From Bacillus sp. V3-13 (GTDB taxonomy: Bacteria; Bacillota; Bacilli; Bacillales; Cytobacillaceae), in the NCBI RefSeq assembly GCF_002860165.1, contig NZ_PGUZ01000028.1, forward strand, positions 17,264-81,263: a stretch of 64,000 nucleotides of DNA, given 5' to 3'. The translations under genes were made by a program, and so were the position numbers. The notes under the pieces are model-generated. The model saw only the letters and a list, made by a program, of their open reading frames with translations, did not search any database and had not been told where the DNA came from. Shown here piece by piece: positions 25,874 to 33,770 of the stretch. Position 1 is the stretch's first letter; every line of letters starts with the position of its first letter.

Positions 25874-26650
25874 CTAATTCGTCAAAACCTGCCATTCTTT
25901 CTGTTTTTTATCATAAATCAGTTTTGCATCTGATCGTTGTCTGCGCACTTGCTGATAATGGTCATACATATCATCCATGTTCGCATAATCGCCGAGCACC
26001 CATATCGGAATTTCGATTCTGCTCCTGCTTTGGACAGCGTCCTTCACGGAAAATAATGCCCCTTCCTTTATATAGCTTGACAGGGAAAACAACAGTTCTT
26101 TCGTTACCGGCGGATACGAACGCTTTTTCTTTATGCCGAGAAGTGTTTTCTCCATTTTTAAATGCGACAGTTTTAGCGCGGTTACATTGCCAAGCATATC
26201 GTAAAAATCGTTGATATTCCGGTAATAAATTTTATTAAACCAGCCGTCCTCATGCGCTAAATACACAAACTGGTTGCCAAGATGGCTATAAAAAGGGCGC
26301 TTCAAATGCTGCTTTAAATGGCCTAAATAAAGCAACTCCGCGATTTCCTGGCCGGATAATTCATCCAAAGCATCTATTTCATCAAAGTCAAGCCAGCAAA
26401 AGTCGCCGTAGCTATAGACATCATCCTTGATCAATTGGCCAAGCCGCTCCTTTGGAACATACTCAAGAAACGTGTGCATATTAAAATCGCCATCATCAAA
26501 TCGATGCTTCAGCAATAACAAATGATTCAATGGTTCTGACAAGGATATAGCGAATTCATAAAACTCAATCCCGGACGACATCACATATTGGCTTCCCGTA
26601 TTCAGGTGTACATAGATGAGATCCCGAAATTCCTGATTATGCTTTTTCAA
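25874..26650 (-). CDS. Conserved bacillary protein of unknown function
   Basis: A 258-residue soluble protein rich in aromatic residues, with no signal peptide or membrane segment. TTG at 26650 is taken as start because GGAGG lies 8 nt before it; the frame extends upstream to an ATG at 26680 without a site. I cannot assign a domain. The segment YSYGDFCWLDFDEIDALDEL followed by a Leu-rich helix, and a basic stretch GIKKKRSYPP, are the visible landmarks. It stands alone between the B12 riboswitch and a divergent rodA-like gene. Confidence 0.7.
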   Translation of the reverse strand: MKKHNQEFRDLIYVHLNTGSQYVMSSGIEFYEFAISLSEPLNHLLLLKHRFDDGDFNMHTFLEYVPKERLGQLIKDDVYSYGDFCWLDFDEIDALDELSGQEIAELLYLGHLKQHLKRPFYSHLGNQFVYLAHEDGWFNKIYYRNINDFYDMLGNVTALKLSHLKMEKTLLGIKKKRSYPPVTKELLFSLSSYIKEGALFSVKDAVQSRSRIEIPIWVLGDYANMDDMYDHYQQVRRQRSDAKLIYDKKQKEWQVLTN

Positions 26651-26973
26651 TGGCGAAACCTCCGCGCAAGTAATAATCAAACCGCAAATACCAGCTTATA
26701 AGAAATAGACAGCTTCAAGGAAACTGTCTATTTTTAACCAAATTAATCGTATCCTTATCATTTTAGCAAAAATTTTCAATAATATCTCTTTTAAAAACCC
26801 ATCTTTTTATTAGACCTTATTTTCTGAAAAATAGTTTCACTTTTTTGCTGAATTTCTAAAAACTATTTGCCGTTACATGGAAACTTAATGCAAAAATATA
26901 TCGTCTATATTATATACGGGGCTTACAGAAAATTTTACCGTGCCAACGATATTTATAAATAACGAGGTTAAAA
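26651..26973. other. Divergent intergenic region
   Basis: AT-rich spacer between the minus-strand unknown gene and the plus-strand rodA-like gene. It should hold both promoters; I can pick out no strong operator or hairpin. Confidence 0.4.
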
Positions 26974-28131
26974 ATGAATAAAAACCAGGTAAATTTTGAT
27001 GCCAATTTATTATTTATTATATTCTTATTTATGATCATTAGCTGTTTATCGATTTATAGTTCACAAAAATACTTGCCATATCCCGATAATTTCGCCATGA
27101 AGCAAGTTGTCTGGTATGTGGCCGGATTAGTTATATCGACTGCCGTTTACTTTTTTGATTTCGAGCAAATTAAAAAAATATCCGTCTATTTATATTTATT
27201 TGGAGTCATGCTTCTTTCTATTTTAATTGTGGCTCCGGAAAGTATTGCTCCAGTCACGAAAGGTGCCAAATCGTGGTTTTATTTTGAAGGGATTGGTACT
27301 ATTCAGCCGTCTGAATTTATGAAGGTGTTTCTGATCGTCTACTTAGCAAAACTGATTACAATGCATAATGAAAAGTTTTTGGAGCGGACCATCCGCACCG
27401 ACCTTGTCCTCATCTGCAAAATCGTCGCAGCCACTCTGCTGCCGCTCGTGCTGATTTTGATGCAGCCTGATGCCGGTACAGCAATGGTGATCTGCATCAT
27501 CATGGTTGGGATGTTGTTGGTGTCCGGAATTCATTGGATAATCATTGCTGCCATGGCATTATTATCGTTCATAGTGCTCGGGGCCCTTGTTTATGTTTAT
27601 GTAAAGGCGCCGGATCTTTTATTGCTTTTCCTCGATCCTTACCAGCTAAACCGGATTGAATCCTGGCTCGATCCTTTTAAATACCGGGAAGGAATCGGCT
27701 ACCAACTGGCAAATTCGATCCTGGCAATAGGTTCCGGAACGATGTATGGGAAAGGCTTCGACAACGCCCAGGTTGTTGTACCGGAAGCGCATTCTGATTT
27801 TATCTTTACGATTATTGGCGAAGAGTTTGGCTTCCTCGGCACAAGCATTGTCGTCGGCTTGTACTTTATTTTAATTTACCGAATTATCATTATTGCCCTG
27901 CAAAATAAAGGAGTATTTGAATGCCTGATCGCCGCAGGTGTCATTTCAATGCTCACCTTTCATATTTTCGAAAATATTGGAATGGTGATCGGGCTCGTAC
28001 CGATTACGGGAATCCCTTTGCCATTGCTTAGCTACGGGGGCAGCTCCATTCTCGGCTCTTTATTGGCGCTAAGCCTCGTCTTAAACATCTCGGCGAAAAC
28101 AAAGAAGTATATGTTTGGGAATAATCAATGA
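26974..28131 (+). CDS. FtsW/RodA/SpoVE-family protein (SEDS)
   Basis: A 385-residue SEDS protein with about ten membrane helices. SEDS proteins are peptidoglycan glycosyltransferases that work with class B PBPs. Conserved landmarks include GAKSWFYFEGIGTIQPSEFMK, LLMQPDAGTA-type (LILMQPDAGTA), QLANSILAIGSGTMYGKGF, SDFIFTIIGEEFGFLG and GIPLPLLSYGGSS. It resembles RodA/YwcF more than FtsW in the IQPSE and PLPLLSYGGSS blocks. There is no class B PBP next to it. Its ribosome binding site AACGAGGTT is weak. Confidence 0.85.
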   Translation: MNKNQVNFDANLLFIIFLFMIISCLSIYSSQKYLPYPDNFAMKQVVWYVAGLVISTAVYFFDFEQIKKISVYLYLFGVMLLSILIVAPESIAPVTKGAKSWFYFEGIGTIQPSEFMKVFLIVYLAKLITMHNEKFLERTIRTDLVLICKIVAATLLPLVLILMQPDAGTAMVICIIMVGMLLVSGIHWIIIAAMALLSFIVLGALVYVYVKAPDLLLLFLDPYQLNRIESWLDPFKYREGIGYQLANSILAIGSGTMYGKGFDNAQVVVPEAHSDFIFTIIGEEFGFLGTSIVVGLYFILIYRIIIIALQNKGVFECLIAAGVISMLTFHIFENIGMVIGLVPITGIPLPLLSYGGSSILGSLLALSLVLNISAKTKKYMFGNNQ

Positions 28132-28174
28132 TTTGTTTTGATTAACGGCGACGGCTCATTTAAGGAGAGACTTT

Positions 28175-28345
28175 ATGGATAGAAAGAAATATATGATTAA
28201 AATATTCTTAATCATATCGCTTCCTTTTTTTACTTTTATCTATTTAAATATGGGTTTGGGCCCCTTCCTTTCTCTCATAGCAGGATTATCTTTAGTTATT
28301 GTCCTAGCTTTGTTTTTTTCTCCCAAGGCACCTGATAGGATGTAA
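28175..28345 (+). CDS. Small two-helix membrane protein
   Basis: A 56-codon frame starting at ATG 28175, 5 nt after AAGGAGAG, and ending at TAA 28343-28345. Residues 8-25 and 31-49 are hydrophobic, the N-terminus is basic (M-D-R-K-K), and the C-terminus is short and polar. It lies 43 nt after the rodA-like gene and just before a shared terminator, so it is probably co-transcribed and may associate with it. No family recognised. Confidence 0.65.
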   Translation: MDRKKYMIKIFLIISLPFFTFIYLNMGLGPFLSLIAGLSLVIVLALFFSPKAPDRM

Positions 28346-28357
28346 GCCAAACAAAAT

Positions 28358-28398
28358 ATGGTTCTGATGCTTCTTGCACCAGAACCATGTTTCTTTTT
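28358..28398 (+). terminator. Terminator after the rodA-like unit
   Basis: ATGGTTCTG and CAGAACCAT form a 9-bp stem with a further TGC/GCA pairing inside, followed by TTTCTTTTTT. It ends within 5 nt of the convergent licH stop. Confidence 0.75.
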
Positions 28399-28400
28399 TG

Positions 28401-29729
28401 TTAGGCCTCAATCTTCTTAAAAAACTGCGGCAAGTGCTCTTTATGTGCTTCCATCATTTCGTCCATTATCTGCCGGCCAATCCTGTCAGAAGGAGTCAGC
28501 GGATTTATCGTCATCGCCAGCAGGACTGTATTATAGTCCCCAGTGACCGCTGCTTCCGCAGCAACTCTCTCAAATGACTTAATCTGCTGAACAAGCCCGC
28601 GGACCGGGACGGGCAGGTCTTCCATCACAAGTGGTTTAGGACCGTCCTTTGTAATGACACAGCTTACTTCTACTGCAGATTCATTCGGAATGCTGGCAAT
28701 GGCTCCATTGTTCCTTGTATTCACAGGCTGAATATCTCGTTTATCATTGTAAATGGACGTGATCAAGCGAACTGCAGCATCTGAATAATAGGCACCGCCC
28801 CGCTTTTCAAGTTGTGGCGGTTTAATATCCAAATTCGGATCTTTATAAAGCTCGAACAATTCTTTTTCAAGTTTTTGGACTACTTCAGCGCGAGTTCCTT
28901 CTTTTTCGGCATTTTCAAGATCTTTATCAATCATTTCTTTTGTTTTGTAATAGTACATATGATATGGACAAGTTAATACATTTAATGCTTTAATGAATCC
29001 CGGTTCCCAGCCCAATCCTTGAATATTCTTGACGAAGCTGCTGTTATTCGGATCTGTCAACAGATCAATGACTTTATCCTTCACACTCTCTCCGTCGAGA
29101 TAAACATCCAATCCATACACCATATGATTCAAGCCGGCAAAATCTATGCGTATTCGTGAATGGTCCACATCAAGCAATTTGGCAATTCCCATCTCCATCC
29201 CGATTGGGACATTGCACAGGCCGACGATTTTTTTAATGTTGGAATAGCGCAGCACTGCTTCTGTTACCATGCCTGCCGGATTCGTAAAGTTAATCAGCCA
29301 AGCGTTTGGACATAACTCTTCCATGTCCCGGCAAATATCCAAGATGACCGGAATTGTCCGCAACCCCTTGAATAATCCGCCCGGGCCGTTCGTTTCCTGG
29401 CCGAGCACACCGTATTTCATTGGAATTCTTTCATCTTTTGCACGTGCTTGCAGCAAACCAACACGGAACTGGGTTGTAACGAAATCCGCATCTTTTAAAG
29501 CTTCCCGGCGGTCAAGCGTTAAGAAGATTTCAATTGGCAGACCCGCTTTTCTGACCATGCGCCTGGCGAGATTGCCGACGATCTCCAGCTTTTCCTTACC
29601 TGCTTCAATATCGACCAACCAAAGTTCACTTACAGGAAATTCATCATACCTTTTAATAAAACCCTCTACAAGCTCCGGTGTATAGCTTGAACCCCCGCCA
29701 ATGGTTGCGATTTTTATACCTTTTTTCAT
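28401..29729 (-). CDS. licH: 6-phospho-beta-glucosidase, glycoside hydrolase family 4 (LicH-like)
   Basis: A 442-residue GH4 enzyme that hydrolyses phosphorylated beta-disaccharides by an NAD- and metal-dependent redox mechanism. The N-terminal Rossmann motif is IATIGGGSSYTPELVEG; INFTNPAGMVTEA, GLCNVPIG (metal-binding Cys) and FAGLNHMVYGL (His) follow. The length equals B. subtilis LicH. Downstream of an EIIA gene in its own unit, it releases monosaccharide phosphate in the cytosol. A chitobiose substrate is as likely as cellobiose because a ChbG deacetylase is in the locus. Confidence 0.92.
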   Translation of the reverse strand: MKKGIKIATIGGGSSYTPELVEGFIKRYDEFPVSELWLVDIEAGKEKLEIVGNLARRMVRKAGLPIEIFLTLDRREALKDADFVTTQFRVGLLQARAKDERIPMKYGVLGQETNGPGGLFKGLRTIPVILDICRDMEELCPNAWLINFTNPAGMVTEAVLRYSNIKKIVGLCNVPIGMEMGIAKLLDVDHSRIRIDFAGLNHMVYGLDVYLDGESVKDKVIDLLTDPNNSSFVKNIQGLGWEPGFIKALNVLTCPYHMYYYKTKEMIDKDLENAEKEGTRAEVVQKLEKELFELYKDPNLDIKPPQLEKRGGAYYSDAAVRLITSIYNDKRDIQPVNTRNNGAIASIPNESAVEVSCVITKDGPKPLVMEDLPVPVRGLVQQIKSFERVAAEAAVTGDYNTVLLAMTINPLTPSDRIGRQIMDEMMEAHKEHLPQFFKKIEA

Positions 29730-29745
29730 GTTCTTATACCTCCAC

Positions 29746-30072
29746 TTAATTTGAAATTCTCTCTAACTTAATCATTTCATATAAGTCTACAAATTCAGCG
29801 GCTAAATCTTTCAATGTAATAGCATTCATTAAGTGATCCTGGGCGTGAACCATCAGCAGCGAAACTGTCGCCTGTTCTCCTTTCACTTCGCCCTGAATTA
29901 ACGATGTTTGAAATTTATGTGCCTCATTTAATGCATTTGCAGATTCCAGCAATTTTGCCCGCGCCCCATCGAAATCCCCCTGTTTGGCAGCTGTGATAGC
30001 TTCCATCGCTGAGCTTTTCCCATTTCCTCCATGGAGGATAATTTGAAAAATAATTCCCTCTAGTTCTTCCAA
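29746..30072 (-). CDS. licA: PTS lactose/cellobiose-type EIIA, first paralogue
   Basis: A 108-residue PTS_IIA lactose/cellobiose-family protein forming a three-helix bundle. The phosphorylated histidine is His76 in MVHAQDHLM, with Asp79 as the usual structural metal ligand. TTG at 30072 follows GGAGG by 8 nt; the frame opens further upstream but the family begins here. Together with licH, 16 nt downstream, it forms a second transcription unit under its own cre and operator. Confidence 0.9.
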   Translation of the reverse strand: MEELEGIIFQIILHGGNGKSSAMEAITAAKQGDFDGARAKLLESANALNEAHKFQTSLIQGEVKGEQATVSLLMVHAQDHLMNAITLKDLAAEFVDLYEMIKLERISN

Positions 30073-30238
30073 TGCTTTCACCTCCGATGTCAAAGGAACT
30101 CATTGATATGAGATTGATAGTCCTTTACCCCTCCCTCCATTTTCATCATGAAAACCTTGTTCATGCTGGCGATCATTCTTTCATGGTGTGCAGTTGCTCA
30201 TGCTTATTTCGTTACGTCTTGATGGTTTAAGCTTATTG

Positions 30239-30252
30239 TAAAAACGCTTACA
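30239..30252 (-). promoter_or_regulatory. Catabolite-responsive element (cre) before licA-licH
   Basis: TAAAAACGCTTACA matches the CcpA consensus TGWNANCGNTNWCA at all but the second position. It lies 166 nt upstream of the EIIA start and 13 nt from an operator shared with the other lic promoter. Confidence 0.7.
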
Positions 30253-30265
30253 TTTACACTTATGC

Positions 30266-30287
30266 TTTTTCCTTTAAGAAACGGAAA
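30266..30287 (-). promoter_or_regulatory. Candidate LicR operator, copy 1
   Basis: A 22-bp segment starting TTTTTCC and ending ACGGAAA. It matches 33649..33670 at 19 of 22 positions and contains an inverted pair (TTTCC and GGAAA). The same position next to cre at both promoters points to the PTS regulator. Confidence 0.6.
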
Positions 30288-30377
30288 AAGTTAATCCCTG
30301 ATATTTGACGAACATATTCAAGGAAGGTAAAGTGAATCATAGCACAATGCAGAAACGATAAATCTGGAGGTTTTTCC

Positions 30378-30749
30378 ATGAATTCATATTTGTTATTGGC
30401 GCTTGCGATCATTTCTGAGCTGTTTGGCACTTCGATGTTGAAAGCATCTGAAGGGTTTACACGAATACTGCCCAGCATTGGCGTCATTTTAGGCTTCGGT
30501 GTAGCTTTTTTCTCCCTGTCGCTCTCGCTAAAAACGATCCCATTGAGCATTGCATATGCTATTTGGTCGGGAGTTGGAACCGCCGCAACCGCAGTTATTG
30601 GAGTATTGATCTGGAAAGAAAAGATCAGTTTTAATATGGTTGCAGGAATTGTCCTGATCATAGTTGGAGTTGTTTTGCTCAATTTAAAAGCGCCACTGCA
30701 TGAAACGTTTCAGGAACAGGGGCCAGGTAACGAGCAGAATTCTCAGTAA
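30378..30749 (+). CDS. SMR multidrug efflux protein (EmrE/QacC-like)
   Basis: A 123-residue SMR protein, four helices plus a polar 15-residue tail. Glu14 lies in LALAIISELFGTSMLKASEGFT and helix 3 reads PLSIAYAIWSGVGTAATA, which fits the EmrE/Qac quaternary-ammonium group rather than the SugE group. TCTGGAGG precedes the start. It is transcribed opposite to the PTS genes and separates the two EIIA paralogues, so it looks inserted into the sugar locus. Confidence 0.88.
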   Translation: MNSYLLLALAIISELFGTSMLKASEGFTRILPSIGVILGFGVAFFSLSLSLKTIPLSIAYAIWSGVGTAATAVIGVLIWKEKISFNMVAGIVLIIVGVVLLNLKAPLHETFQEQGPGNEQNSQ

Positions 30750-30778
30750 AAAAGGCAGATTCATGAATAAATTCTGCC
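30746..30778 (-). terminator. Terminator after the licB-licC-chbG-licA2 unit
   Basis: On the minus strand GGCAGA and TCTGCC pair, with more A-T pairs inside, followed by TTTTTT. It shows that the EIIB-to-EIIA2 unit ends before the SMR gene. Confidence 0.75.
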
Positions 30779-30801
30779 CGCAATTCATTTTGGATGTCAG
30801 T

Positions 30802-31116
30802 CTATTTTCCTAGTATCCGTTCATAGAGGTCAACAAATTCCGCAGCTAATTCCTTGATCGTCATGGCATTCATTAAATGATCCTGGGCATGGACCATTAA
30901 AAGTGAAACTTCACTCTTGACACCACTCATCTCTCCCTGGATTAAAGATGTTTGGATATGGTGGGCTGCGTTTAAAGCCTCGCCCGCCAGCTGCAGCTTT
31001 TCTCTTGCTTTTTCACGATCCCCTTGTTTCGCTGCAGCTATCGCTTCGATTGCCTCACTTCTCGCATTTCCACCATGAAGAATCATTTCAAAGATGATTT
31101 GTTCTTTATTTTCCAA
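30802..31116 (-). CDS. PTS lactose/cellobiose-type EIIA, second paralogue
   Basis: A 104-residue EIIA closely related to the licA product: LHGGNARSEAIEAI and [13 protein letters not shown] are shared, with phospho-His at 76. The start is TTG 31116, 6 nt after GAGAGGAG; the longer upstream frame lies inside the deacetylase gene. It is the last gene of the EIIB-EIIC-deacetylase unit. Two EIIA genes serving one EIIBC suggests recent duplication or separate inducing conditions. Confidence 0.9.
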   Translation of the reverse strand: MENKEQIIFEMILHGGNARSEAIEAIAAAKQGDREKAREKLQLAGEALNAAHHIQTSLIQGEMSGVKSEVSLLMVHAQDHLMNAMTIKELAAEFVDLYERILGK

Positions 31117-31129
31117 TAGCTTCTCCTCT

Positions 31130-31885
31130 CTATACAAAGGACTGGGTAAACTCTTTGTAGGTAACCAATTCAACGCCCTTTTTTGCGACAGCGCTGCGGA
31201 CATTGTTGTCTGTTAATATAGCCAGTTCACGGACTCTTTGAAGAGCATAGGAACTTCCGGTTAACAGCGGTTCGTCAATATATGCGGGATGGCACATTAG
31301 TTCAGCGCTTTCAAAAGAAAGGGATTTATCAATTAGCTCAATTAAGTACTCCGCGGTTAAACGATCTCCATAAAAATCCGGTATAAAATGCTGAACTGTC
31401 TGCAATTCAGTATTGCTGCGATGTTGAGAGTCAGCCGACACCTTTCGGACCGGAAGACGATATTTTTCGGCAAGCTTGCTGACAATCGGAAATATCTTTT
31501 CGTGACCATGAAGATGATGGTGGCTATCAAGATGTGTCGGGTTGAGACCGAACGAAAGGAATTTCTCAATTTGGCTCGTATATTCTTTTTCAATATCCAT
31601 CAGTTCAGCAAACTCAATCAAAGCATTAGCGCGATGAAATTCTCCCTTTTCATTGATAAGAGAAAGGACATTATCATTCACTGGCCGGCCACAATCCAGG
31701 ACGAGATGAATTCCTACCCCGAGATTCGGGTTTTCTAATGCAAGTTCTGCGGCATGCCGGGCGCCGGGCATATTGGCCATCAAAGTGGCTGAAGTAACAA
31801 TGCCATTTTGATATGCCTCGATAATCCCGAGATTAATCCCTTTTGAATAGCCAAAGTCATCTGCATTGATAATCAGTTTAGTCAT
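31130..31885 (-). CDS. chbG: YdjC/ChbG-family carbohydrate deacetylase
   Basis: A 251-residue deacetylase of the YdjC family. The metal site residues are visible in LIINADDFGYSKGIN (Asp pair) and LDSHHHLHGHEK (His pair), with LMCHPAYID near the C-terminus. ChbG removes the acetyl group from chitobiose-6-phosphate and chitotriose phosphate so that the phospho-glucosidase can act. Its place inside this PTS operon argues for chitin disaccharides as substrate. AGGAGGAGAAA precedes the start. Confidence 0.92.
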   Translation of the reverse strand: MTKLIINADDFGYSKGINLGIIEAYQNGIVTSATLMANMPGARHAAELALENPNLGVGIHLVLDCGRPVNDNVLSLINEKGEFHRANALIEFAELMDIEKEYTSQIEKFLSFGLNPTHLDSHHHLHGHEKIFPIVSKLAEKYRLPVRKVSADSQHRSNTELQTVQHFIPDFYGDRLTAEYLIELIDKSLSFESAELMCHPAYIDEPLLTGSSYALQRVRELAILTDNNVRSAVAKKGVELVTYKEFTQSFV

Positions 31886-31894
31886 TTTCTCCTC

Positions 31895-33244
31895 CTATGC
31901 ATTTATTACTTTATTTTCGCCGTTGCCAACCGGCACAGCATCATGCTCTTCAGCAAATTTTTGCTTATCCCACATCCTGAAAAACGGGTAATAAATAGCA
32001 AATGCAATAACAAAGTTGACGAGTTGAATGACGATTCCGGAAATTTTTCCGCCTGTTGCCAAATACCCTCCGATAAATGGCGGCATTGTCCAAGGAACGG
32101 CAATCCCCGCCGGCTTGGCAACCAGCCCGGTTTTCATGGCGATATAAGTGACAATGACAGTGGCCAGCGGTGTTAAAATAAATGGGACAATCATGATTGG
32201 ATTCATAACGACCGGCATTCCGAACGTGATCGGCTCGTTTATGTTGAAAATACCCGGTCCAAGCGCCAAGCGCCCGAGCTGCTTCATTTGCTGGCTTTTC
32301 GCGAGGAAAACCATTGAAAGCACGAGTGCAAATGTTGCTCCGCTTCCGCCCATGTGAATAAAAATATCGAAAAACTGTGATGTAAATATATTTGGAACCT
32401 CTTCACCTGCTTGAAACGCGATACGGTTTTGGTCCATTGCCGATAACCAGATGGGAGACATAACCCCGCCTACAATAGTAGCACCATGCAATCCTGTTGA
32501 CCATAGTAAATGAATTAAAAAGGCGGCAACAAGGCTGCCAATCAGACTTCCGCCCAATACGCCCAGCGGTTTCCCCAAAAGAACCCCGACAATATTATGC
32601 AGGCTTGCAAAATCGGTTTGTTCTACTGCTAAGCGCAAGATCCAGACAAGTGCGATAATAATAAAGCCCGGAATAAGGGCAACAAACGATTTGCTGACAG
32701 CCGGCGGGACGCCATCAGGCATTTTGAAAACGATATTTCTTTGAATAATCCACCGATAAATCTCTGTAGAAAGGATGGCAATCAACATTGCCACAAACAG
32801 TCCTTTACTGCCCATTAGCGCAGAAGGAATAGCCCCTCCTACCATAACAGCTTCAGTTGCACCTTCAGGAGTGAATGAAATTTCATAAGGTGTTGCCAAT
32901 AAAAAGGCAGCCACTGAAATTGCCCCTGCTGATAAAGCATCCACATCATATTTTTCCGCAAGTCTGTAGGCGATTCCAAAGGCAGCGATGAGCGCCATAA
33001 TATCAAATGTAGCCCCTACCGGATAAGTCAGTTTTGTCAGCCATGCCTCTCCAAACGTTCGCACCATGAAATCTGCATACCCAGGGATCGGCAGGTAACC
33101 TAAAATTAAAAACACCGAACCGACAATGATTAAAGGCATACTTAAAATTAATCCGTCGCGCAATGCTTGCAGATGCCGCTGGCCTGCTATGCGTGCTGCT
33201 GTTGGCATAACCTTGTTTTCTAGGATACTATTAAATTTGCTCAC
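31895..33244 (-). CDS. licC: PTS cellobiose/chitobiose-type EIIC permease
   Basis: A 449-residue PTS EIIC membrane protein with about ten hydrophobic segments and the family motifs ALRDGLILSMPLIIVGSVFLI, SVAAFLLATP and FNINEPITFGMPVVMNPIMI, where N-E-P contacts sugar. GTG 33244 is preferred as start (10 nt after AGGAG) over the GTG three codons earlier, which is only 1 nt away from it. It imports and phosphorylates the disaccharide with the EIIB 13 nt upstream. Confidence 0.93.
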   Translation of the reverse strand: MSKFNSILENKVMPTAARIAGQRHLQALRDGLILSMPLIIVGSVFLILGYLPIPGYADFMVRTFGEAWLTKLTYPVGATFDIMALIAAFGIAYRLAEKYDVDALSAGAISVAAFLLATPYEISFTPEGATEAVMVGGAIPSALMGSKGLFVAMLIAILSTEIYRWIIQRNIVFKMPDGVPPAVSKSFVALIPGFIIIALVWILRLAVEQTDFASLHNIVGVLLGKPLGVLGGSLIGSLVAAFLIHLLWSTGLHGATIVGGVMSPIWLSAMDQNRIAFQAGEEVPNIFTSQFFDIFIHMGGSGATFALVLSMVFLAKSQQMKQLGRLALGPGIFNINEPITFGMPVVMNPIMIVPFILTPLATVIVTYIAMKTGLVAKPAGIAVPWTMPPFIGGYLATGGKISGIVIQLVNFVIAFAIYYPFFRMWDKQKFAEEHDAVPVGNGENKVINA

Positions 33245-33257
33245 AGGGTTCACGCTC

Positions 33258-33563
33258 CTATTTAGAAACTAATTGTTTGGCAAACTTTAAAACCTCAGCG
33301 CCATTACACGTACCGTAATGAACAGTATTAATAACATCGACTGGAATGCCCTTTTCATCCCCCAGCTTTTTAAACGCAGGAAGCAGATAACGAACCTGCG
33401 GGCCGACAAGCAAGACATCGGCCTGATCAATATGGTTTTTGACCGCATCTCCCGGCACTGCCCAAATTTTACAATCCTCACCTTGTTCTGCTGCACTTTT
33501 TTCCATTTTGGTTACTAAAAGACTTGTAGACATACCTGCTGCACAACATAATAAAATGTTCAA
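33258..33563 (-). CDS. licB: PTS cellobiose-type EIIB
   Basis: A 101-residue EIIB with the phospho-cysteine loop [12 protein letters not shown] at the end of strand 1; Cys7 is the expected phosphorylated residue. It receives phosphate from EIIA and passes it to sugar bound at EIIC. TTG is the start codon, 9 nt after GGGGG. It is the first gene of its unit, about 60 nt downstream of a perfect cre. Confidence 0.93.
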   Translation of the reverse strand: MNILLCCAAGMSTSLLVTKMEKSAAEQGEDCKIWAVPGDAVKNHIDQADVLLVGPQVRYLLPAFKKLGDEKGIPVDVINTVHYGTCNGAEVLKFAKQLVSK

Positions 33564-33621
33564 AAAAATGACCCCCTTTATGTGATGAAAAGTATAATTC
33601 TTTCATAGTCCAATCTTATTA

Positions 33622-33635
33622 TGAAAACGTTTTCA
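33622..33635 (-). promoter_or_regulatory. Perfect catabolite-responsive element (cre) before licB
   Basis: TGAAAACGTTTTCA is a fully symmetric match to the CcpA consensus, placed between the regulator gene and the EIIB start. Glucose repression by CcpA is expected. Confidence 0.88.
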
Positions 33636-33648
33636 TATACACACATTG

Positions 33649-33670
33649 TTTTTCCTTTGAATAACGGAAA
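33649..33670 (-). promoter_or_regulatory. Candidate LicR operator, copy 2
   Basis: A 22-bp segment nearly identical to 30266..30287, with TTTTTCC at one end and ACGGAAA at the other. It sits 13 nt from cre, as at the other promoter. In transcription direction both operators lie upstream of cre. Confidence 0.6.
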
Positions 33671-33709
33671 TCATTGTTTACTTGCTCCAATATCTACAAG
33701 TCTCTTTTT

Positions 33710-33765
33710 TGAAAAAAAAAGCCACCAATCCTCCAATTAAACGCCTGCCCGGAGGTGGTGGTTTT
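33710..33765 (-). terminator. Terminator of the licR gene
   Basis: On the minus strand CCACCACCTCC and GGAGGATTGGTGG form an interrupted stem followed by nine T, directly after the regulator stop codon. Confidence 0.75.
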
Positions 33766-33770
33766 CCAAA

